DNA of 7,825 bases from Lactobacillus sp. UBA5815 (GTDB lineage Bacteria; Bacillota; Bacilli; Lactobacillales; Lactobacillaceae): the NCBI GenBank assembly GCA_002417825.1, contig DICX01000076.1:1-7825 (forward strand). Direction: 5' to 3'. Shown in pieces: positions 1 to 5,679 of this stretch (its first letter is position 1; every line of letters starts with the position of its first letter). The notes beneath the pieces are model-generated. The model had not been told where the DNA came from, searched no databases, and worked only from the letters and a program-made list of their open reading frames with translations. The translations under genes were made by a program, and so were the position numbers.

Positions 1-1
1 T

Positions 2-1228
2 CAAGAACGTCGTCGTTGGCTTGAAAATCAGCATGTCGCGTTGATGCCGATCGATACCGCACAGCTTGAGCGTGCAGATCATCTGAGTGAAAATGTTTTT
101 TCAACGCTGACGCTTCCCGTAGGCCTTATACCCGATCTTGTCGTCAATGACAGCCATTTTCAAGTTCCGATGGCGACTGAAGAACCTTCAGTCATTGCAG
201 GTGCGAATCATGGAAGCCGATTTTTGATAAAAGCAGGGGGCAGTCATGCTTTTTCATTTCGATCGGGGATATGGGGTCAGATCGTCTTGAAAAAAGGGTC
301 GTCATTCAATGATGTGCGCTTTCAAAAGGAATTAGTTTTGTTGAAGCATAAGACCAATCAGAAATTCGATCATCTCGTTCGTCATGGCGGTGGTGTTCGG
401 AAATTTTTTCCTCGATTCGCTGCGCAGAAAATCAATTTACGTGTTCTGATCGATCCCAGTGAGGCAATGGGAGCTAATTTGGTGAATACTATCTTGGAAT
501 TCATGGCCGACGAACTGAGTCAAAGCGATTTGACTGAATCAAAATCTTTTGCGATCGTTTCGAATTATCCAAGTCAGCTGACTAAAGTCAATGCTGAGCT
601 TCCAGTGTCGCTTTTTGGAAAAGAGGCAGAAGGCCTTAAAGTGGCAAAAGACATCGAAGCACTGAGCGACTTAGGCTGTCACGATGTTTATCGAGCCGTG
701 ACGAACAACAAGGGTATCATGAACGGTGTTGATGCCGTCCTCATGGCGACAGGAAACGATACGCGTGCTGTAGAAGCTTCTAATGCGGTCTTGGCCTGTC
801 ATCGTGGTCAATATACAAGTTTGAGCCAATGGCACGTCGCAAAGGGAATCTTAAAGGGTCAGTTGACGTTGTCATTACCTTTGGGTATCGTTGGCGGTTC
901 GATTGAAGCACGTCCAGACGTGAAACAAAATTTGCAGCTTTTGAGCCGCAACGAAGACTTTTCCGTGCGAGATCTTGCACAAATCATTGCCAGCGTGGGT
1001 TTGGCTAGTAATCTAGCCGCGCTTCATGCCATCGTTAACTATGGAATTCAAGCCGGACACATGAAATTGCACGCGCGCAATTTAGTAGCCGCTTTATCCG
1101 CGACAGAGGTTGAAAAAGAACAGGTTTATCATTTGCTGACAGCTAAGCGTGTTTATACGGCAACGGCTGCTAAAGACTTTTTGAAAAAAGTGAGACAAGG
1201 AGAAAAAGGAAATGGGCATCGGCATTGA
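2..1228 (+). CDS. mvaA: Hydroxymethylglutaryl-CoA reductase, class II (5' partial)
   Basis: The enzyme reduces HMG-CoA to mevalonate in the cytoplasm, the committed step of the mevalonate route. The frame is open from base 2 to a TGA at 1226-1228, giving 408 visible residues; a TTG at base 41 is internal. Numbering from the first visible codon, class II hallmarks appear in order: the Glu motif TEEPS near residue 60, the Lys motif TNNKGIMNG (Lys about 237), ATGNDTRAVEA (Asp about 253) and the His motif MKLHARN (His about 357). These correspond to the catalytic Glu, Lys, Asp and His of the Pseudomonas mevalonii enzyme. Class II enzymes are usually near 425 residues, so about 15-20 residues are probably missing upstream. 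A longer fusion to an N-terminal thiolase, as in enterococcal MvaE, cannot be excluded. The 3' end overlaps mvaS. The family assignment is firm; cofactor preference is not visible. Confidence 0.96.
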   Translation, partial: QERRRWLENQHVALMPIDTAQLERADHLSENVFSTLTLPVGLIPDLVVNDSHFQVPMATEEPSVIAGANHGSRFLIKAGGSHAFSFRSGIWGQIVLKKGSSFNDVRFQKELVLLKHKTNQKFDHLVRHGGGVRKFFPRFAAQKINLRVLIDPSEAMGANLVNTILEFMADELSQSDLTESKSFAIVSNYPSQLTKVNAELPVSLFGKEAEGLKVAKDIEALSDLGCHDVYRAVTNNKGIMNGVDAVLMATGNDTRAVEASNAVLACHRGQYTSLSQWHVAKGILKGQLTLSLPLGIVGGSIEARPDVKQNLQLLSRNEDFSVRDLAQIIASVGLASNLAALHAIVNYGIQAGHMKLHARNLVAALSATEVEKEQVYHLLTAKRVYTATAAKDFLKKVRQGEKGNGHRH

Positions 1229-2372
1229 AAAAATAGGTTTTTATACGCCCAACAAAGTTTTGTATTTAGAAGATTTGGCGCAGGCGCGTCATGTTGATCC
1301 AAATAAATTTCGAGTCGGAATCGGGCAAGATGAGATGTCTGTTTCGGATGGCAGTCAAGACTGCGTTTCGATGGCGATCAATGCGACGCTCGATTATTTA
1401 TCAGATGCAGATCGCGCAAAGGTCGGATTGCTGATTTTAGGAACTGAAAGTGGTGTGGATCAGTCTAAATCGGCTTCGCTGTTCGTCAAATCAGCATTAA
1501 AGCTTCCTAATAACCTTCGGACGTTTGAAGTTAAAGAAGCTTGTTTTGGCTTGACTGCCGGTGTCGCGATCGCTCATGATTATATCCAAACGCATCCTGA
1601 AAAGACGGCAATCGTCATTGGCAGTGACTTGGCACGGTATGGATTGAAAACACCTGGTGAACCGACGCAAGGTGCTGGAAGCATCAGCCTGATGATCAGC
1701 AACCATCCTCGTTTGATTCAGTTTGAACCGGGTCATGCGTCATATTCAGAGGATATCGATGATTTTTGGCGGCCTGATGACCAGCTTTTTCCACTCGTTT
1801 CAGGAAAATATTCAACAGAAAGTTACCTGAAATTTTTCAAAAAGACTTTTCAGGCTTATAAAGATTCTTGTGGTTTGAACACTTCTGATTTTAAAGCGAT
1901 TTGTTATCATTTGCCATTTACCAAGATGGGATTCAAGGCCAATGAGATTGCTTGTGATCATCAGCCAGCAGCAATTCAAGAACGTTTACGCACTAACTTC
2001 ACGTTGAGCGCAAAATATACACGACGTGTCGGCAATATTTATACAGGATCGTTGTGGTTGTCATTTTTGAGTTTGGTCAAAAATGGGACCTTTGAACTCG
2101 ATGATCGCATCGGCTTTTTTTCTTATGGTTCAGGTGCGGTAGCCGAGTTCTTCTCAGCAAAAGTTTGTCCTGACTATCAAAATGCACTTTTGACTTCGAA
2201 GCATCTTGCCAAGTTGATGAATCGGCAGCGTCTCACTGTTCCTGAATATGAACGACTTTTCAACCTGCCCTTGATGTCTTCAAAGGAGATGTCGTTGACA
2301 AGTGATGAAGCTTCAGGATTTTGGTATTTTGCGGGATGTCATCAGCAGATTCGACAATATCGGCAAATTTAA
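1212..2372 (+). CDS. mvaS: Hydroxymethylglutaryl-CoA synthase
   Basis: The enzyme condenses acetyl-CoA with acetoacetyl-CoA to give HMG-CoA, the substrate of the preceding mvaA product. The 386-residue length is normal for bacterial HMGS. The three catalytic residues fall at the same numbers as in the staphylococcal and enterococcal enzymes: Glu79 in LGTES, Cys111 in KEACFGL (the acyl-enzyme cysteine) and His233 in CYHLPF. A glycine-rich segment, FSYGSGAVAEFF, lies near the C terminus as in the thiolase-fold family. The ATG at 1212 is chosen because AAGGAG at 1197-1202 sits nine bases upstream and the protein then begins MGIGIEKIGFYTP, the usual family start. The gene begins inside mvaA with a 17-base overlap, which implies co-transcription and coupled translation. 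No terminator directly follows the TAA, so the mRNA may read through the downstream RNA element to the terminator near 2646-2677. Confidence 0.97.
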   Translation: MGIGIEKIGFYTPNKVLYLEDLAQARHVDPNKFRVGIGQDEMSVSDGSQDCVSMAINATLDYLSDADRAKVGLLILGTESGVDQSKSASLFVKSALKLPNNLRTFEVKEACFGLTAGVAIAHDYIQTHPEKTAIVIGSDLARYGLKTPGEPTQGAGSISLMISNHPRLIQFEPGHASYSEDIDDFWRPDDQLFPLVSGKYSTESYLKFFKKTFQAYKDSCGLNTSDFKAICYHLPFTKMGFKANEIACDHQPAAIQERLRTNFTLSAKYTRRVGNIYTGSLWLSFLSLVKNGTFELDDRIGFFSYGSGAVAEFFSAKVCPDYQNALLTSKHLAKLMNRQRLTVPEYERLFNLPLMSSKEMSLTSDEASGFWYFAGCHQQIRQYRQI

Positions 2373-2382
2373 GAGATTGTTC

Positions 2383-2398
2383 TTGCAAGCGCTTGCAA
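2383..2398. promoter_or_regulatory. Predicted CcpA catabolite-responsive element (cre)
   Basis: TTGCAAGCGCTTGCAA is a perfect 16-base palindrome and fits the published cre consensus WTGNAANCGNWNNCAW at every defined position. It lies 10 bases after the mvaS stop and overlaps the -35 region of the predicted promoter that follows. A cre in that position normally blocks RNA polymerase when CcpA-HPr(Ser-P) is bound, so repression on preferred sugars is the simplest inference. Another LacI/GalR-family regulator could use a similar central-CG palindrome. The perfect symmetry without a loop or T-tract argues against a terminator. Confidence 0.7.
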
Positions 2399-2412
2399 TG
2401 ATGTACTAGAAT
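2383..2412 (+). promoter_or_regulatory. Predicted sigma-A promoter of the small RNA
   Basis: A -35-like TTGCAA (2383-2388, 4/6 to consensus) is separated by 18 bases from the -10-like TAGAAT (2407-2412, 5/6). Transcription would start near 2419, just where the closing stem of the folded RNA begins. This agreement between predicted start and structure supports the call. The -35 lies inside the cre palindrome. Confidence 0.55.
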
Positions 2413-2418
2413 AAAGCT

Positions 2419-2677
2419 ATGGGAGAGGTAGGTAGTAAAAGCAGGATACCGAAATCACGTCATTTTGAGATCACGATCCTTTCGTCATACATATAACAAG
2501 GTTTCTTTACCTGATTCATCTTTAAATGATGCTTGCGTTATTAACTTGTTGACCGCAAGTATCACGAGACGACTACGCCAAGATCGTCTCACTTACTTCC
2601 TTTTGATTTCGTCGAAACTATCCTCCCACTTCATTCAAAAAAAGACTTGTCCGTTTGTTGATGGACAAGCCTTTTTT
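2419..2677 (+). ncRNA. Candidate structured small RNA, cre-controlled, about 259 nt
   Basis: No known RNA family is recognised with confidence. The stretch fills the gap between mvaS and the convergent rlmD, with a promoter at one end and an intrinsic terminator at the other. Hand folding gives an outer closing helix: 2421-2425 with 2623-2627 and 2427-2431 with 2618-2622, ten pairs with A2426 bulged. An inner helix pairs 2450-2457 with 2604-2611 (eight pairs). Two adjacent hairpins lie inside: 2527-2537 with 2554-2564 (eleven pairs, one G-U) and 2566-2572 with 2584-2590 (seven pairs). A pyrimidine-rich linker (2591-2603) and a CU-rich UCCUCCC (2621-2627) could pair with ribosome binding sites. 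The body size and long-range closing helix resemble 6S RNA, but the branched interior does not fit a classical single-arm 6S. Features of tmRNA (tag frame, CCA end), RNase P RNA and SRP RNA were not seen. It could alternatively be a structured 3' UTR of mvaAS. Confidence 0.55.
2637..2677. terminator. Bidirectional intrinsic terminator
   Basis: The stem CTTGTCC (2646-2652) pairs with GGACAAG (2663-2669) around a 10-base loop. Six T follow on the + strand (2672-2677) and seven A precede it (2637-2643), so both strands read hairpin plus U-tract. On the + strand it ends the small RNA and any mvaAS readthrough. On the - strand it lies 22 bases past the rlmD stop. Confidence 0.9.
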
Positions 2678-2691
2678 AGTGGATGATGAAT

Positions 2692-4062
2692 TTATCTTAA
2701 AACCAATTTAACGACAGCTTCACAGCGCGGTGTCTGTGGCAGCATATCGACAGAGCTGATTAAACGAACATTATAACGTTGTGTTAAAAGCATCAAATCT
2801 TGAGCCAGAGTCGATGGGTTACATGAAACGTAGACAAAAGTTTTTGGCTTTACAGTCAAGATCGTTTTGATCAAACTTTTTGCCAGACCACTGCGTGGCG
2901 GATCTACGATCAATGCATCGATGTTAACGCCGCTTTCTTGAAGTTCTGGCAAGATTCTTTCGACGCTTCCTTGCAGGAATTCAGCATTTCGGACGTGGTT
3001 GAGCTGGCAATTGTATTGCGCGTCTGCAACGGCATCAGGGATGCTTTCAATGCCAATAACACGTCGAACGCGATCGGAAGCGAGTATTCCCAACGTGCCG
3101 ACGCCGCTGTAAGCATCGATCAAAGTTTGATCTGGTGCCAAATCAAGATACTTTAATGCTTCGGTGTAAAGCGTTTGTGTTTGGACAGGGTTTAATTGAA
3201 AGAAAGCACGCGGACTCAGTGCAAATTGATGATCTAAGATCACTTCTGTGATATGATCTTTTCCTTTTAATTTTGTGGTCTTGTTTCCCCAAACTTGTGA
3301 ATTATCCCATTGTGTCTCATTTTGGAAGACACTAACGACATGTTCAAGGTTAAAACAAGCTTCTGTCAGTGACGTCAGATTAGCGATATGTTTTCCAATC
3401 GTGATGAAAGTGACTTGAATTTCTTGACTGGCCTGGGCCTCTCGAACTGCTATCGTTTTCAAACCTGGGCGTCGTCGTGCAAAATCGGCGATGGGAACAT
3501 GTTTTTCTTGCACCAATCGTTTGATTGCACGCTCTGTTTTTTGTGTGTGTTCAGATTGTGTCGGCATGCTCGGCAAATCGATCAAATCATGTGAGTTTGG
3601 TGCAAATAAGCCTAATTGAATCTTTCCTTCGTTTTGAGCGATCTGATATTGTGCTTTGCTGCGATAATGCCAAGGAGAAGGAGCTGGAACCGTCCTTTTA
3701 ACTTTGTAATTCTTATAATCGCGAGGATGATATTTTGCTAAAGATTCAGTGATCAAATCTTGCTTAAAACGAAGTTGTTTGTCGTAATTTAAATGTGCCA
3801 GCTCTAAACCGCCGACACGAGGATCGACGTCTTTAGGAAATGGCACACGGTCCGGACTTTTGACTTTGATACGGACTAATTCGCCTTGCAAGTAGCGTGG
3901 ATAGCTTTTAATGATTTTGGCAACGACGACTTCTTCTGGTAAAGCACCTGGGATGAAGATGATCTTTTTTTTGTAATAGCCGATGCCTTCGCCGTTGATA
4001 CCGAGCCGTTTGATCGTGATGATCAAATCATTAGGGCGTGGTTCTGAATATGTCTTTTTCAT
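2692..4062 (-). CDS. rlmD: 23S rRNA (uracil-C5) methyltransferase, RlmD/RlmCD type, without Fe-S cysteines
   Basis: This SAM-dependent RNA methyltransferase of the TrmA/RumA family most likely makes m5U in 23S rRNA. The 456 residues contain an N-terminal TRAM-like RNA-binding domain (about 8-68), a central insert domain, and a C-terminal Rossmann methyltransferase domain. Visible motifs are DAYSGVGTLGI (315-325, SAM binding), DPPRSG (387-392), YVSCNPSTL with the nucleophile Cys414, and a terminal PRCEAV with Glu448 at the general-base position. The [4Fe-4S] cysteines of E. coli RumA (CxxxxxCGGC plus a later CP) are absent: the region reads DPRVGGLELAHL (80-91), and the later CP position reads MP (166-167). 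Catalytic residues are intact, so the enzyme is probably active. The start is ATG at 4060-4062 behind AAAGAAG. Bacilli carry several paralogues, so the target uridine (747, 1939 or both) is not settled. Confidence 0.93.
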   Translation of the reverse strand: MKKTYSEPRPNDLIITIKRLGINGEGIGYYKKKIIFIPGALPEEVVVAKIIKSYPRYLQGELVRIKVKSPDRVPFPKDVDPRVGGLELAHLNYDKQLRFKQDLITESLAKYHPRDYKNYKVKRTVPAPSPWHYRSKAQYQIAQNEGKIQLGLFAPNSHDLIDLPSMPTQSEHTQKTERAIKRLVQEKHVPIADFARRRPGLKTIAVREAQASQEIQVTFITIGKHIANLTSLTEACFNLEHVVSVFQNETQWDNSQVWGNKTTKLKGKDHITEVILDHQFALSPRAFFQLNPVQTQTLYTEALKYLDLAPDQTLIDAYSGVGTLGILASDRVRRVIGIESIPDAVADAQYNCQLNHVRNAEFLQGSVERILPELQESGVNIDALIVDPPRSGLAKSLIKTILTVKPKTFVYVSCNPSTLAQDLMLLTQRYNVRLISSVDMLPQTPRCEAVVKLVLR

Positions 4063-4079
4063 GATAACTTCTTTCTACG

Positions 4080-4109
4080 ATAGTAGTCGACAACTTTTTT
4101 AATCGTCAA
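4080..4109 (-). promoter_or_regulatory. Predicted promoter of rlmD
   Basis: Read on the - strand, TTGACG (complement of 4104-4109, 5/6) is followed after 18 bases by TACTAT (complement of 4080-4085, 4/6). The start would fall near 4073, leaving a leader of about ten bases with a purine-rich ribosome binding site. The -35 is good and the -10 is mediocre. Confidence 0.5.
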
Positions 4110-4149
4110 AACGGATTCTTTTATTAAAGTTACCCGTCGACAGAAAGTT

Positions 4150-4177
4150 TTGCAAGTCATCGAGAATCGCTTAAAAT
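4150..4177 (+). promoter_or_regulatory. Predicted promoter of recX
   Basis: TTGCAA (4150-4155) and TAAAAT (4172-4177, 5/6) are separated by 16 bases, with transcription expected near 4184. This leaves about 29 bases before the preferred recX start at 4213. No LexA-type operator (GAAC-N4-GTTC) is visible between the two divergent genes. Confidence 0.55.
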
Positions 4178-4197
4178 AGAAAACAGTGAATTTGTTG

Positions 4198-4203
4198 AAA
4201 GGA
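4198..4203 (+). promoter_or_regulatory. Ribosome binding site that decides the recX start
   Basis: AAAGGA ends nine bases before the ATG at 4213, ideal spacing. It lies inside the nine-codon extension that the upstream GTG at 4186 would add. No comparable purine block precedes that GTG, so 4213 is the better start. Confidence 0.75.
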
Positions 4204-4212
4204 AAAATCTGT

Positions 4213-5028
4213 ATGCCAACTATTACCAAGATCAGTGCGCAAAAAAAGCCGGGCCGTTATAATCTTTTTTTAGACGATCGATATGCGTTTGCCGTTAATG
4301 AAGCAACGATTGCACATTTTATCTTGCTGCCAGGGAAAGAACTGTCTTCAGTGGCAGTCAGTAAAATTGAAACTTACGATGCTTCCAATCGTGCACTGCA
4401 GTTAGCTGAACATTTTTTAAGTTATCAGATGCGGACTAAGCAGGAAGTTGTCCATTATTTGGCAATGCATGACATTGATGATGAGACCAGTGAACCAGTG
4501 GTTGAAAAATTGTCTCGTCTTGGGTTATTGGATGATGCAGCTTATGTTCGTTTATTCATTAAGAATACTTTGAAAATTGGGAAAGATGGCCCCCGTCAAA
4601 TCAGTCAAAAGCTGACACACAAAGGAATTTCGAATGATCTGATCGAAGAGATGCTGGTCAAAGTCCCTCAAAGTGATTGGCTTAGTGTTGGTAAAAGGGC
4701 AGTAAAAGCTTTGATGTCACAAAAAGGCCGGTTTTCTCAACGTGAATTCGATCAGCGGATAAAAGCGCGCTTGATGGCACATGGTTTTGATAGCGCACTA
4801 GTCACAGAAATCATGGCCGATTTGCCCGTTGAGGTTGATTCGGATGATGTCCAGCAAGCATTGAAGAAACAGGGAATCACCGCATACAAACGCTTTCGAC
4901 GCTATCCAGAAATCGTGTGTCGACAGAAAATGAAAACCTACTTGTTTAAACATGGTTTTGAAAGCGAACAGATCGATAAATTTATTGATGGCGACATCAT
5001 CAGCTGGGAAGTCCTTCGTCAATATTGA
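4213..5028 (+). CDS. recX: Regulatory protein RecX
   Basis: RecX binds RecA filaments and modulates recombinase and co-protease activity. The 271-residue form begins MPTITKISAQKKPGRYNLF, the family's usual opening in Firmicutes. It contains an N-terminal extension and then repeated three-helix units. Recognisable conserved stretches are the first helix block around residues 68-90 (LAEHFLSYQMRTKQEVVHYL) and the second-repeat signature LGLLDDAAYVRLFI, followed by a KDGPRQISQKLTHKGIS segment. Bacillota RecX proteins are commonly near 265 residues, so the length is normal and the gene looks intact. The start was moved from GTG 4186 to ATG 4213 because of ribosome-binding-site spacing and the family start. 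It diverges from rlmD with 150 bases between the starts and is not next to recA in this window. No classical SOS box is seen, so LexA control is not supported here. Confidence 0.93.
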   Translation: MPTITKISAQKKPGRYNLFLDDRYAFAVNEATIAHFILLPGKELSSVAVSKIETYDASNRALQLAEHFLSYQMRTKQEVVHYLAMHDIDDETSEPVVEKLSRLGLLDDAAYVRLFIKNTLKIGKDGPRQISQKLTHKGISNDLIEEMLVKVPQSDWLSVGKRAVKALMSQKGRFSQREFDQRIKARLMAHGFDSALVTEIMADLPVEVDSDDVQQALKKQGITAYKRFRRYPEIVCRQKMKTYLFKHGFESEQIDKFIDGDIISWEVLRQY

Positions 5029-5052
5029 AGTATAGCGCGGTGTGGCAAGAAT

Positions 5053-5081
5053 AAAAAACTGGTGTCTCTTTGAGATACCAG
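5053..5081 (-). terminator. Intrinsic terminator of the small membrane-protein gene
   Basis: CTGGTGTCTC (5059-5068) pairs with GAGATACCAG (5072-5081), ten pairs including one G-U, around a TTT loop. Six A at 5053-5058 give the U-tract only on the - strand, right behind the stop of the - strand gene. On the + strand the hairpin lacks a T-run, so it would be at best a weak end for recX. Confidence 0.85.
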
Positions 5082-5088
5082 AATAAAA

Positions 5089-5550
5089 TCAATGCTGCAT
5101 GGGGTCGATCGACAAATTGTCATATTCAACATAGGCTCCGATACAAGTTGAAATGAACATGCCCAGCAGGACTAAGCCGGTCGAACGGCCAACGATTGCG
5201 TTTAGACTCAAAAAATGACGGACGAGAATGGTTGCGATACCACATAAAAAGAAATCTAATGTAAAATTGAGCCATTGCAATATTGGACGTCGTCGAATAC
5301 TGAAGAAGCGTAAAAATTGTTCAAAAAGTTCTTGTTCAACGTTAATTGCAAGTAAATCTAAAGGACGCTGAATCGTTGCTTTGATTGCCATCATAATTAT
5401 TGCGCCGACTAAACTGCCGACCAAAGTGCGCCATAGATTTGCAGAATGGAGAACCAAGGCATTATAACCGATCCCAATGATCGTCAAAGAACATAAATAA
5501 GGAATCAAAAGCAGAAAGATGAAGACGAGCCAAATCCGTTTCTTTTTCAT
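5089..5550 (-). CDS. Small four-helix membrane protein of unknown function
   Basis: I do not recognise this gene with confidence. The 153-residue product starts MKKKRIW and has four strongly hydrophobic segments: about 6-28, 40-58, 91-113 and 123-141. Between helices 2 and 3 lies a charged loop (about 59-90) with IQRPLDLL, acidic residues and the basic cluster RRR. With a positively charged N terminus, both termini and this loop are predicted to be cytoplasmic. No enzymatic motif or cysteine pair is apparent. Size and layout resemble small regulatory membrane proteins such as the YrvL type, but no diagnostic motif was seen. The start is ATG at 5548-5550, with GAGGT well placed upstream. It has its own terminator and a promoter facing away from the CBS-domain gene, so it is probably monocistronic. 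Confidence 0.82.
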   Translation of the reverse strand: MKKKRIWLVFIFLLLIPYLCSLTIIGIGYNALVLHSANLWRTLVGSLVGAIIMMAIKATIQRPLDLLAINVEQELFEQFLRFFSIRRRPILQWLNFTLDFFLCGIATILVRHFLSLNAIVGRSTGLVLLGMFISTCIGAYVEYDNLSIDPMQH

Positions 5551-5574
5551 AAATTACCTCACTTTCCTAAATGT

Positions 5575-5583
5575 ATTTTAGCA
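5575..5583 (-). promoter_or_regulatory. Predicted extended -10 promoter of the membrane-protein gene
   Basis: On the - strand the sequence reads TGCTAAAAT: an extended TG motif plus TAAAAT (5/6). No good -35 box lies at standard spacing, as is common for extended -10 promoters. It would start transcription about 20 bases before the ATG. Confidence 0.55.
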
Positions 5584-5609
5584 TAATTCTAAAAAGTAAA
5601 GAGAGACCA

Positions 5610-5618
5610 TGATATAAT
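5610..5618 (+). promoter_or_regulatory. Predicted extended -10 promoter of the CBS-domain gene and prfC
   Basis: TGATATAAT combines a perfect -10 (5613-5618) with the extended TG motif. The matching -35 position is A-rich and poor. Transcription would begin near 5625, giving a leader of about 44 bases. The box lies 32 bases from the divergent -10, so the two polymerase sites overlap. Confidence 0.7.
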
Positions 5619-5661
5619 AACGGCAATTGATTGACCAATTTTATTTTATAAAGAAAGTGGC

Positions 5662-5679
5662 ATGAACGATGAGCAGTGA
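5662..5679 (+). other. Five-codon mini-ORF overlapping the next gene's start
   Basis: ATG AAC GAT GAG CAG TGA lies in another frame and covers the ATG at 5669. Its stop falls eight bases past that start. The purine block GAAAGTGG at 5653-5660 is too close for efficient use by this ATG but well spaced for 5669, so translation of the mini-ORF is doubtful. Confidence 0.2.

Noticed and set aside
41..43. TTG as the start of mvaA
   Set aside because: The frame stays open upstream with family-like residues, no ribosome binding site precedes the TTG, and the protein would lack its normal N-terminal helix.
2419..2496. 25-codon ORF starting with ATG at the predicted transcription start of the small RNA
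   Set aside because: It would be leaderless and its first bases form the closing helix of the RNA. No protein-like features are seen, though a dual-function RNA cannot be fully excluded.
2465..2686. Possible 73-codon protein starting at a TTG in the mvaS-rlmD gap
   Set aside because: It has no ribosome binding site, a rare start codon and low-complexity composition, and its last third is simply the translated terminator hairpin and T-tract.
4086..4141. Two GTCGAC palindromes (4086-4091 and 4136-4141) as an operator pair between rlmD and recX
   Set aside because: Six-base matches with different flanks are expected by chance. They do not fit the Gram-positive SOS box or any operator I know.
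4186..4212. GTG start extending RecX by nine residues
   Set aside because: It has no ribosome binding site at proper spacing, it lies only about two bases past the predicted transcription start, and the added residues are not typical of the family. ATG 4213 fits better.
5059..5081. Hairpin after recX as the recX terminator
   Set aside because: On the + strand it is followed by AATAAAATC rather than a T-run. The U-tract exists only on the - strand, so it was assigned to the membrane-protein gene.
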